DNA of 64,000 bases from an uncultured Porphyromonadaceae bacterium (GTDB lineage: Bacteria > Bacteroidota > Bacteroidia > Bacteroidales > Muribaculaceae), in assembly GCA_900544305.1 (NCBI GenBank), contig UQUV01000005.1, positions 54,708-118,707 of the forward strand, given 5' to 3'. The notes under the pieces are model-generated. The model made no database searches and was not told the DNA's origin. It was given only the letters and a program-made list of their open reading frames with translations. This document shows positions 44,975 through 51,787 of the stretch, in pieces (position 1 is the first letter of the stretch; every line of letters begins with the position of its first letter). The position numbers and the translations under genes were made by a program.

Positions 44975-46324
44975 TTAGAATACCAATTTAAACAAATCAG
45001 CCACATCTTCCAAATCACTCTCATATTCTTCAACTTCCACTTTTATTTTCCTTGCATCAGATGCAAGCTGACTACTCTTCTTTACATGTTTTCTACTCAC
45101 ATCCAATTCTTTGTTCAGGCTTTCCAATCGTGCTTTAGCTTCTTCAATAATATTTTTAAGTTCTTTCTTCTTTCCTATCTGAAGCAATGAAAGTTCCGAT
45201 AATTGAGCTGTTGCTGTTTCAATTTTATCCTGTTCTTTCCGAATACTTTCTTCCTTTTCTTCCTCTTCTTGTTTAAAACGCCGTTCAAGTCCTTCCACAT
45301 AATCAAAGTCGAATACAGCGGCCTTGCTTACAGCAGAACCTATATTATGAATCGTTGACAACACTGTTGACGACAAACTGCTGATAATACAATTGTCATC
45401 TAAAGAGAAAAAGGATGATTCTATTTCCCGACTCTTCAATTGCAGGATATCACCTTTCAGAGTCTTTAATTTTTCTTTTTTATAAGCTTGCGCCAATTGA
45501 GGTATATACCTCTTCAACATACCGTTTATCAGTACAGAGGGACCAATGACAGATGCATATTGACGGAACGTGTCAAACAACACATTCAATGTCTGCAAAT
45601 AAATTTTCTTTTTCTCCTCAATTTCTGCTTTCTTTCCAAAAAATGAAGCCAATTTGCTAAATACGCTTTTTTGTTGACTGACAGAACCAAAAACATTTTT
45701 TATACGGACATTTCTCACAATAGCTGCGCCCGGGAATGCCAATGTTGCAACATTAAAAACACTTTGTCCCAACATTTCTCCGGCACTTGCCAGCAATTGA
45801 TACGATTCCTTCTTATCCTGGTCAATCTCATATCTGAATTTTGCTTCCGAGAAAAACATAAAGCATTGCAGTATTCCACAATAAGCATCTCTTACATTTT
45901 CACGCTCCACATCATCTTTGGCATTCTTCAGAGCCTTTATCAAAGCTGCTAAAATTCCGTCTATTGCCATCCCTGTCAATGTTGGAGACTGAATATACTT
46001 AAGAATCTGCATCTGTGACTGTAAAGCCTGACTTGCTGAAAAAGAAACAGGTGTCAGCCCACTCAGAGAATCAAACCAATTATTTATGTCAGACAGTGTA
46101 TTAATGACAACCGGTTTTTCCGAAACTGTTGCCACAGCTTCCGGTTTCTGTTCTATCGATACTTCGCTGTCGTTCTTCAATTCCGAAACCTTTCCCCCAC
46201 CCGTTGAGTCTGCTGATTTCACAACAGATTTAGTCAAAGATCCAATAATATTTTGGGGCTTTAAATTTTCAGATGAAGAAGCGACATCTGATGCAACTGA
46301 TTTTAATTTATCGAATAATCCCAT
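44975..46324 (-). CDS. Coiled-coil protein of the accessory cluster
   Basis: A 449-residue protein of no family I recognise. The N-terminal 90 residues are low-complexity and Ser/Lys/Glu-rich (MGLFDKLKSVASDVASS). A globular helical middle (about 100-320) contains ILAALIKALKNAKDDVERENVRDAYCGIL, and residues about 345-435 form a charged coiled coil (RRFKQEEEEKEESIRKEQ onward). No transmembrane helix is evident. It is the last gene of the twelve-gene minus-strand cluster and starts 31 nt after the 52-residue gene. Confidence 0.7.
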   Translation of the reverse strand: MGLFDKLKSVASDVASSSENLKPQNIIGSLTKSVVKSADSTGGGKVSELKNDSEVSIEQKPEAVATVSEKPVVINTLSDINNWFDSLSGLTPVSFSASQALQSQMQILKYIQSPTLTGMAIDGILAALIKALKNAKDDVERENVRDAYCGILQCFMFFSEAKFRYEIDQDKKESYQLLASAGEMLGQSVFNVATLAFPGAAIVRNVRIKNVFGSVSQQKSVFSKLASFFGKKAEIEEKKKIYLQTLNVLFDTFRQYASVIGPSVLINGMLKRYIPQLAQAYKKEKLKTLKGDILQLKSREIESSFFSLDDNCIISSLSSTVLSTIHNIGSAVSKAAVFDFDYVEGLERRFKQEEEEKEESIRKEQDKIETATAQLSELSLLQIGKKKELKNIIEEAKARLESLNKELDVSRKHVKKSSQLASDARKIKVEVEEYESDLEDVADLFKLVF

Positions 46325-46355
46325 AACAAATTATCAGTTTCTGCTTTGATCTATG

Positions 46356-46514
46356 TTATTTCTTTCCAAACAGCGATTTGAGGATAAAACCGCCGATTTT
46401 CCGTTCCAACCCCTGTTTCGTGGTAGGAATACCCGTCTTGCGGGCTATCTTCTGCTTTACACCTGTTATCCCCACAGCACGTTTCCATGAAAAGCTCAAT
46501 CCCGGTATTTTCAT
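46356..46514 (-). CDS. Small basic protein, 52 residues
   Basis: An ATG-initiated frame of 52 codons (MKIPGLSFSWKRAVGITGVK to KSLFGKK), strongly basic, with an amphipathic C-terminal helix. It sits 16 nt after the nuclease-like gene and 31 nt before the coiled-coil gene, spacing that fits a real operon member. No family is identified with confidence. Confidence 0.6.
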   Translation of the reverse strand: MKIPGLSFSWKRAVGITGVKQKIARKTGIPTTKQGLERKIGGFILKSLFGKK

Positions 46515-46530
46515 AGCTATAAAATTTATT

Positions 46531-47739
46531 TTATTTGTTTTCCTTTCGCTTATTTATGCTAAGATAAAACTTACGCATCATATCTTCATACAATTCATTG
46601 TCGTATTTCCGCGTATGTTTTTCCAATGCACAGATAAAATCCTTCAAATATGGGTCCTGAACATTCTGACGAACAAGAAAATCATACAACTGACTATAAT
46701 AAATTTTCGTATAACAATTTCCACATTCATATTGCAAAAGGTCGATATCATTATAATCCGGCAACAATACATAAAAAGACAATCGTCGACCGTTTGCAAT
46801 TTTATGAGCATGGTCATAATATTTTTTCAGTTGTGTTGATTCCAACTCTTTTGAATAACGGTTAAAAATCAACCCATTTATATGTGATTTTATCTTGTTT
46901 TCCACCACAATCAAGTTTTCTCTATCCTTCAACAGCAAATCAATATTGGCTTCACTTTCCCGAATAATTTCAAATTTATCAGTTGGTACAAATTCTTTTC
47001 CTATTATTTCTTTAGCAAAGAGAGAGAGCAAATGCGGATATTTCTTCATAAAATAGGCTAAAGCATTGGAAAATGCCAATTCTGAACTCTCTATACCACA
47101 AATTTTGAAGAAATTAAGACTTTCTTCTTTCACTGTTTGATCGGAAACAACATCCACTTCACTTCCCCAATTAGAGGAATTTGAAATGAAATCAAACAAC
47201 ACTCTATAATCCTGAGGTGTTTCCTCACTAATATATTGTTTTAACGACGCTTTTGCCTGCTTATTTTGATATAGACAAATACAATTTTCATCTGCAGATT
47301 CATCATTGTTCTCTGCAAACTTGATGTAACAAGTTTTTACCGGCTTGTATACTTTCTCCGCTTTATAAGTAATATAAGTAGTCTGCTTTTTTTCGTTGGA
47401 GACAAAAATCTGGTCCAAAAGAACCCCTCCATAAGTAATATTGTTTTCGGCAATATATTTTAAATCTGCATTTGCAGCCTGAAAAGGCCGATAAACATCA
47501 GTAATCCCATCAGCCAGCCCCAAAACTTCAAGCATTTTTTTCCCTGGAACAGTTCGAACTAACAGAACAGCTCCAACTCTACCAATATGCTCTGCCGAGA
47601 AATTCCCCAGATGATTCAAATAAATGTAATTATTACCATTGTCAGATTTATACAGGTTAATTATTTCATGACCCAAATTATCATTTAAATAATCTCCATT
47701 ATACATCCTGTTGAAAACGATTTCTTTCCCGAATTCCAT
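46531..47739 (-). CDS. PD-(D/E)XK nuclease-like protein
   Basis: A 402-residue protein. The C-terminal half (about 240-385) fits the PD-(D/E)XK nuclease superfamily (PF14281-like): acidic residues in ESEANIDLLLKD followed by VVENKIKS, i.e. D and ExK with proper spacing. The N-terminal half (about 1-170) is a distinct domain (EFGKEIVFNRMYNGDYLNDNLGHEIINLY) of unknown function. The start could also be an ATG 21 nt upstream (47760), which overlaps the previous gene. The target is unknown; neighbours suggest a conflict or stress system (inference). Confidence 0.68.
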   Translation of the reverse strand: MEFGKEIVFNRMYNGDYLNDNLGHEIINLYKSDNGNNYIYLNHLGNFSAEHIGRVGAVLLVRTVPGKKMLEVLGLADGITDVYRPFQAANADLKYIAENNITYGGVLLDQIFVSNEKKQTTYITYKAEKVYKPVKTCYIKFAENNDESADENCICLYQNKQAKASLKQYISEETPQDYRVLFDFISNSSNWGSEVDVVSDQTVKEESLNFFKICGIESSELAFSNALAYFMKKYPHLLSLFAKEIIGKEFVPTDKFEIIRESEANIDLLLKDRENLIVVENKIKSHINGLIFNRYSKELESTQLKKYYDHAHKIANGRRLSFYVLLPDYNDIDLLQYECGNCYTKIYYSQLYDFLVRQNVQDPYLKDFICALEKHTRKYDNELYEDMMRKFYLSINKRKENK

Positions 47740-47750
47740 CGCTAAAAATT

Positions 47751-48272
47751 TTATTTCCATTCACCCTTCTTACATCCATTTTTCTCACACAACGCATTGA
47801 ATGCAGAAAGTGTCATTTCATCAGATGAGCCTGATGTATAATAACGATGACCATCACCAGATGTATAACAAACCTGGCAATATAAACCAAACACAGTATC
47901 AAACTCTTTTTCCAATGATTTGATTTTCTTATTTCCAGAAATAGAAATGTCACCACCGGAATTTGCACGGCGGACAGAAGCCAACGTTTTACTATTGTCA
48001 ATTGGTGTTATACTTTCCCCTTTTGCCACTTGCTGACGTGAGTAACTATAGTATATCCCCAACCTTAAATAGGGAAATTTTTTATTAAATTCCTTGCACA
48101 ATGTTTCTATCTTCTTATTTCCAGTTACAGACAATTCTGTAACTGTAGTTTTTTTAGCAACCGGTTTAGCGGTTGCTTTTGCTGTAGTGGTTTTCTTTAC
48201 AGTTGTTTTCTTTATTGCTTTTGCGGCTGTTGTAGTTTTCTTTGCCGTTGTGGTTTTCTTGGTTGTAGCCAT
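47751..48272 (-). CDS. Lys/Thr-rich tail protein with duplicated beta-alpha domain
   Basis: A 173-residue protein starting at the ATG giving MATTKKTTTAKKTTTAAKAI. The first 45 residues are a histone-H1-like KKTT/KAT low-complexity tail likely to bind nucleic acid or other polyanions. The rest holds two similar halves, each GNKKIxxLxKEF...: ETLCKEFNKKFPYLRLGIYY and KSLEKEFDTVFGLYCQVCY, linked by TLASVRRANSGG. The 104-residue protein encoded at 48590-48904 has the same two-half design with TLASIRKGDAKGG. Function unknown. Confidence 0.65.
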   Translation of the reverse strand: MATTKKTTTAKKTTTAAKAIKKTTVKKTTTAKATAKPVAKKTTVTELSVTGNKKIETLCKEFNKKFPYLRLGIYYSYSRQQVAKGESITPIDNSKTLASVRRANSGGDISISGNKKIKSLEKEFDTVFGLYCQVCYTSGDGHRYYTSGSSDEMTLSAFNALCEKNGCKKGEWK

Positions 48273-48287
48273 AGTTTTATCCAATTA

Positions 48288-48533
48288 TTATTTTTTTTCA
48301 CGCTTCAATGCATCTTTAGTTCTCTCTATCTCACGTTTCAACTGTTCAATTCTTCTGTCATGAGATGTAGCCCTGTCAATCTTTGATTTTCTATAATTTG
48401 CCTTTACAGACACAGAAGATGCCCCTTTTATCAAATTGGCATAATGGGCATTGTCACGTTTCTTGGCCTCACGTTCCTTTGCCACATCTGCCCGCAAACT
48501 AACCAGACGTTTGCGATAATATTCTTTACTCAT
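48288..48533 (-). CDS. Small coiled-coil protein
   Basis: An 81-residue, highly charged protein (MSKEYYRKRLVSLRADVAKE), probably helical, with a C-terminal coiled coil (RRIEQLKREIERTKDALKREKK). An upstream ATG at 48554 would place the hairpin 48544-48568 inside the coding part and is less likely. It lies 15 nt before the Lys/Thr-rich gene. Confidence 0.6.
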   Translation of the reverse strand: MSKEYYRKRLVSLRADVAKEREAKKRDNAHYANLIKGASSVSVKANYRKSKIDRATSHDRRIEQLKREIERTKDALKREKK

Positions 48534-48543
48534 ATCTATAAAA

Positions 48544-48569
48544 GGGGGGTTCATAACACGAACACCCCC
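48544..48569 (-). terminator. Hairpin between cluster genes (attenuator-like)
   Basis: On the minus strand GGGGG-t-GTTC and GAAC-CCCCC form a stem with a 7-nt loop, then TTTTATAG. It lies between the stop at 48590 and the start at 48533, so it may partly terminate the operon and set lower expression for the downstream genes. Confidence 0.6.
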
Positions 48570-48589
48570 GATTAAATTTAATATTAATA

Positions 48590-48904
48590 TTATTCTTTAC
48601 CGGCAGCAACAAGTGTAATGTCATTGTTGGAAAGCTTTGTATCAGCAGCATTGGCAACCTGGACACCAATACCATACATTTCCGACAATTTTTTCTCAAA
48701 AGAACCGACACGAAGGTTACCGCCGACTTTCAGTGCACCACCTTTTGCATCACCTTTACGAATAGAAGCAAGTGTTGCTTTGTCGTCTGCAAATGTTTTG
48801 CAAGCTGGAGTTGTGTAAACACGGAGAGTTGCACCAAAACATTTCTTGAAATTTTCTTTCAATCCTTTAACGGTCATACGACCATCCAAACTAAATTCTG
48901 CCAT
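48590..48904 (-). CDS. Small protein of two similar halves (paralog of the Lys/Thr-rich protein)
   Basis: A 104-residue protein. Halves MTVKGLKENFKKCFGATLRVY and LRVGSFEKKLSEMYGIGVQV correspond, joined by TLASIRKGDAKGGALKVGG. The same arrangement occurs in the 173-residue protein at 47751-48272. No signal peptide or membrane segment. It lies 12 nt after the two-helix membrane protein gene and just before the hairpin. Confidence 0.65.
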   Translation of the reverse strand: MAEFSLDGRMTVKGLKENFKKCFGATLRVYTTPACKTFADDKATLASIRKGDAKGGALKVGGNLRVGSFEKKLSEMYGIGVQVANAADTKLSNNDITLVAAGKE

Positions 48905-48916
48905 ATTGTTATTTTT

Positions 48917-49120
48917 TTACCACCAGAACACCTCTATTATGACACCCAAAGCGAAACCGAGAAACAACAAAATCAACGATCTTGCCATTAAACGTTTATT
49001 TGCCTTAGATTCTCTTCCTCTTTTCTTTTTATTGTCAACAGCCGTTCTTAATTGAAAAGCTCCAACACTGGCCAGAATCATGGCAATTGCCGCCAAGATA
49101 TACACAATAGTTTGGTTCAT
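48917..49120 (-). CDS. Small two-helix membrane protein
   Basis: A 67-residue protein with transmembrane helices at about 5-23 and 45-65 joined by a very basic loop (DNKKKRGRESKANKR). By the positive-inside rule the loop should face the cytosol. It is encoded 16 nt after the TerB-like gene and is likely part of the same transcript. No family recognised. Confidence 0.6.
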   Translation of the reverse strand: MNQTIVYILAAIAMILASVGAFQLRTAVDNKKKRGRESKANKRLMARSLILLFLGFALGVIIEVFWW

Positions 49121-49136
49121 AGTTCAATTAATAAAA

Positions 49137-49547
49137 TTATAGTTCAATATCCATTTCCGGTTCCGATTTAACCATATCAGCAACAAGAAGCAAAGCATCA
49201 GCCATTTCAATCTTTAAAGCTTCTGCCATAGCTACCAGATTTTCTGATTCTTCACGAGTCATGACCCTATCACAAAGAATCATTTCAAGAACCGCTTCAA
49301 AAACGAGGAGACGTTCATCGTCGGCAACAGCTTCTCCTGCAGCACTAAGCAAAGAGTTTACCTCTTCTTCCGAAGCATCTTTTATTTTTTCAACATATTC
49401 TTCTACTTCTTTTACAAACGATTGTTCGTCAAGTTCCAAAGCATCGGCAATTTCACTCAGCGTTTCATTTTCTACCTCTTCGTAAACGCCATCTGCCCAA
49501 ATGGAAACAGCTATAAAAGGAACGATATTTGATATATTGGTTTTCAT
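49137..49547 (-). CDS. TerB-like protein
   Basis: A 136-residue, acidic, all-helical protein. Segments AVSIWADGVYEEVENETLSEIA and LEMILCDRVMTREESENLVAMAEAL resemble the two metal-binding-like halves of TerB/TerB-like domains. These proteins occur in tellurite-resistance and general stress or phage-defence neighbourhoods. The match is by eye only, so the exact family is uncertain. No terC/terD/terE genes adjoin it. Confidence 0.55.
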   Translation of the reverse strand: MKTNISNIVPFIAVSIWADGVYEEVENETLSEIADALELDEQSFVKEVEEYVEKIKDASEEEVNSLLSAAGEAVADDERLLVFEAVLEMILCDRVMTREESENLVAMAEALKIEMADALLLVADMVKSEPEMDIEL

Positions 49548-49573
49548 TGTTTATTCTAATTATCAGGTTATTG

Positions 49574-49714
49574 TTATTTAAAAATTCGTTTAATACGGTT
49601 TTTCAAGCTACCTTTTGCCTTCCTGGCTTTTTCCATACGTTCAGCAATAGCTTTACCTTCTTTTGTACGTTTGTCCACCTTACCAGACTTTGTTTTCTTT
49701 ACTGTTGTTGCCAT
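49574..49714 (-). CDS. Small basic protein, 46 residues
   Basis: An ATG-initiated frame of 46 codons (MATTVKKTKSGKVDKRTKEG to KNRIKRIFK), with about one third Lys/Arg. Its beginning, MATTVKKT, echoes the Lys/Thr-rich protein of the same cluster (MATTKKTT). It lies between the tail-anchored protein and TerB-like genes, 26 nt before the latter. No family recognised. Confidence 0.55.
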   Translation of the reverse strand: MATTVKKTKSGKVDKRTKEGKAIAERMEKARKAKGSLKNRIKRIFK

Positions 49715-49785
49715 AGCATTATATTTTTATTGTTCAATAATTTGAATTTCGATGTTATTTTGACTATGATATTTTCTTTTTTGCC

Positions 49786-50301
49786 CTATTGTTGCAAAAT
49801 CATCAAAGAAAGTACAATAGCAATAATTGCAACGACCAAAACCCAAATCCACCATTTAGATTTCTTTTGAACCGATGCTATATCTTGTGACATCGGGGGA
49901 ACATATCCATTCAAAAACTCAAGTTGGTATCCTCCCTTTTTTCCAAAACCTTTATCTGCTGCTTCGTATTTATCAACAACAATATCATACTGTTTAGCCC
50001 ACTCTACCAGACGCTCAAAACTCGGCTTAGTCCACATAGACACCACTGCCACTTTTTGACCATTCTGAAGGTGAAGCAAACATTCTTCATCCGTAAAATA
50101 TCCGTTCCAGTTTCCACTCTGCTTTTTTTGCTCTTCTGCATCAACAAAAATTTCGGATACCCCCTTATCTGGATTTAAGTTATTTGGGAACGCCTTTCTT
50201 AAATCCTCCAATGTAGCTTGAGGAAACATTGCCATATAGGCATGCATTATGCCCAACGATGTACGGTTTTGTGCTTTACCTGTAACTTTTACTTTTTCCA
50301 T
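49786..50301 (-). CDS. Tail-anchored protein
   Basis: A 171-residue protein starting at the ATG giving MEKVKVTGKAQNRTS. The soluble part (about 1-145) contains LGIMHAYMAMFPQATLEDLRKAFPN and an alpha/beta segment ending in GYQLEFLNG. The last 25 residues (WWIWVLVVAIIAIVLSLMIL) form a single C-terminal transmembrane helix, so the soluble part should face the cytosol. It begins 7 nt after the duplicated-domain gene. No family recognised. Confidence 0.62.
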   Translation of the reverse strand: MEKVKVTGKAQNRTSLGIMHAYMAMFPQATLEDLRKAFPNNLNPDKGVSEIFVDAEEQKKQSGNWNGYFTDEECLLHLQNGQKVAVVSMWTKPSFERLVEWAKQYDIVVDKYEAADKGFGKKGGYQLEFLNGYVPPMSQDIASVQKKSKWWIWVLVVAIIAIVLSLMILQQ

Positions 50302-50308
50302 ATTCAAT

Positions 50309-50698
50309 CTACTTTGTGATAAAATCTATCAACTTGGATCCAAATTGACGAGTATTCCAATTTGAATCGTATTCAAACCCTACTTTTCCTGCAATTTCCC
50401 TCAATGCTTCCTTAGTATTTTCATAAGAACGATACAATTCAATGCTACCGGAATCAGCAACAGACACAACAAAATTTCCAACATTTGCCATTTTTCCGCT
50501 ACCATACTCTTTGATTAGCTTTGCACCAAATTGGCGAGTAGTCCAATTGGAATCATATTCAAAACCAACCGATTCCGCTGCTTCCTTCAATCCGCCTTTC
50601 ACATTATCATAAATACGAAAAACTTCTATTCCACCATCATTTTTCACCTGAACAATATATTCACCGGCGATTGCTGATTTCTTACAATTTGTTTCCAT
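50309..50698 (-). CDS. Protein with two tandem ~55-residue repeats
   Basis: A 129-residue protein made of two homologous units: GEYIVQVKNDGGIEVFRIYDN..VGFEYDSNWTTRQFGAKLI and GNFVVSVADSGSIELYRSYEN..VGFEYDSNWNTRQFGSKLI. The second half of each unit is nearly identical, so the duplication is recent or under strong constraint. No signal peptide or membrane segment. It is the first gene behind the second motif-bearing promoter (50744-50792) and opens the main operon of the cluster. Confidence 0.65.
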   Translation of the reverse strand: METNCKKSAIAGEYIVQVKNDGGIEVFRIYDNVKGGLKEAAESVGFEYDSNWTTRQFGAKLIKEYGSGKMANVGNFVVSVADSGSIELYRSYENTKEALREIAGKVGFEYDSNWNTRQFGSKLIDFITK

Positions 50699-50743
50699 GT
50701 TTTTATGTGTTAATTTTTATTATTTTCCTCTTGTCGTAGTAAG

Positions 50744-50792
50744 CAAAATTATGAAAATCACCACTTTAAAATTGGTCCATTTTAGTCCTTTT
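50744..50792 (-). promoter_or_regulatory. Regulated promoter of the accessory operon
   Basis: On the minus strand, TAATTTTG (50751-50744) is an exact -7 box. No TTTG lies at the -33 position. Instead a 21-bp motif TTGGTCCATTTTAGTCC plus TTTT (plus-strand orientation, 50772-50792) begins 20 bp upstream. The same motif lies 23 bp from the -7-like box of the regulator gene. It looks like an activator site. Confidence 0.65.
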
Positions 50793-50806
50793 CCAGAGAA
50801 CGGAAC

Positions 50807-51409
50807 TTATTCTGAAAAGAAATCCATGCTAAACTCATCAACCACAGAGAAAACAATTCCACCTCTACGTCCCAATACAAAAACAACAGGAGGATTTTCT
50901 TCATGCAAAAAACGACTCAGATATAAAGGTTCACCTTCGATAAACAAACTACATTGAAAAGTATCGCCTTTTGATAGCCTTCCGGTCGTGGAATCTATCA
51001 CTTTGAACAATTCTTTTCCAATATATTGAAGCCTACATGTCCGATTGGGATACCAATGAATATCCAACATTTGCCCATCTTGGAGAGATTTGGAATACAA
51101 TGTATCTTTAACAATGACCAATTCTTGATCAGAATCTTCTATTTCCGTAAAATCCTGACAAAAATTATCCCAATCACGATAACCGACAAAACGGGACAAA
51201 GCATCCAAAATGGCAACACGCGTATCTGTCCTTTCTTTCAAATAGCCCCATATTCTTTTCAAAGTTGTGGAACTAATATAGAAACGAAGTTTGTTATAAA
51301 TGATTTGGCCTAAATAATCAAAATCTTTAGGTGTACGTATTTTTCTGTCAACAGTGTATTCTATAACTTTCCGCAAATTTCTGATATGCTCTTCCTTGTT
51401 ATCCAACAT
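50807..51409 (-). CDS. Predicted DNA-binding regulator of the accessory cluster
   Basis: A 200-residue protein. The N-terminal 85 residues are helical (KVIEYTVDRKIRTPKDFDYL..ISSTTLKRIWGYLKERTDTRVAILDALSRFVGYRDWDNFC), a helix-turn-helix-like region found in several Bacteroidales regulators. The C-terminal part (about 95-200) is a beta-rich possible sensor domain (DIHWYPNRTCRLQY, VFVLGRRGGIVFSV). It is transcribed from its own promoter carrying the same 21-bp motif as the next operon. Function as activator and autoregulator is inferred. Confidence 0.6.
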   Translation of the reverse strand: MLDNKEEHIRNLRKVIEYTVDRKIRTPKDFDYLGQIIYNKLRFYISSTTLKRIWGYLKERTDTRVAILDALSRFVGYRDWDNFCQDFTEIEDSDQELVIVKDTLYSKSLQDGQMLDIHWYPNRTCRLQYIGKELFKVIDSTTGRLSKGDTFQCSLFIEGEPLYLSRFLHEENPPVVFVLGRRGGIVFSVVDEFSMDFFSE

Positions 51410-51422
51410 TTATCTTTTTTCA

Positions 51423-51472
51423 CAAAGGAAAAGAATTAAGTATAAAGGCATTTGGTCCATTTTAATCCTTTT
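51423..51472 (-). promoter_or_regulatory. Promoter of the cluster regulator gene with shared motif
   Basis: On the minus strand TTCCTTTG (51430-51423) is a degenerate -7 box. The motif TTGGTCCATTTTAATCC plus TTTT (51452-51472, plus-strand orientation) lies 21 bp upstream and matches the copy at 50772-50792 in 20 of 21 bases. Confidence 0.55.
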
Positions 51473-51775
51473 AGAAAGAACATAAAAACAGAAAAAAACG
51501 TAATAACATTATCTTACAAATAAAGCTATAAACGTGGAATGCAATATTTTAGATTAAAACATTTATTTTTTCATTTCATGAATTAACAATTCTAACAAAT
51601 AACATAATGATACAAATTGGACTAAACTTATTGTTGTTTAATCCGATTTAAATTTCAAACAAAACATCCTTCACCACACTATATGATATACAATCCTTTT
51701 ACTTTTCATCTAAACTCGTTCTATTGTTTTCGACATTTTTAGGGGAAAGGGAGTGGAATTTTGGCGGGAATAGCG
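51473..51775. promoter_or_regulatory. AT-rich divergent region with an inverted operator-like repeat
   Basis: No gene is seen in these 300 bp. GGACTAAAC (51619-51627) and GTTTAATCC (51636-51644) form an inverted repeat of the half-site GGAYTAAA, which is also found inside the 21-bp motif of the cluster (as GGACTAAAATGGACC on minus). It may be a further regulator site. Confidence 0.35.
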
Positions 51776-51783
51776 TAAATTTG
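51776..51783 (+). promoter_or_regulatory. -7 box at the recF start
   Basis: TAAATTTG is an exact -7 box but ends only 4 nt before the recF ATG, which would make the transcript leaderless. The nearest TTTG (51760-51763) is only 12 bp upstream, so use is uncertain. Confidence 0.35.
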
Positions 51784-51787
51784 CGTT

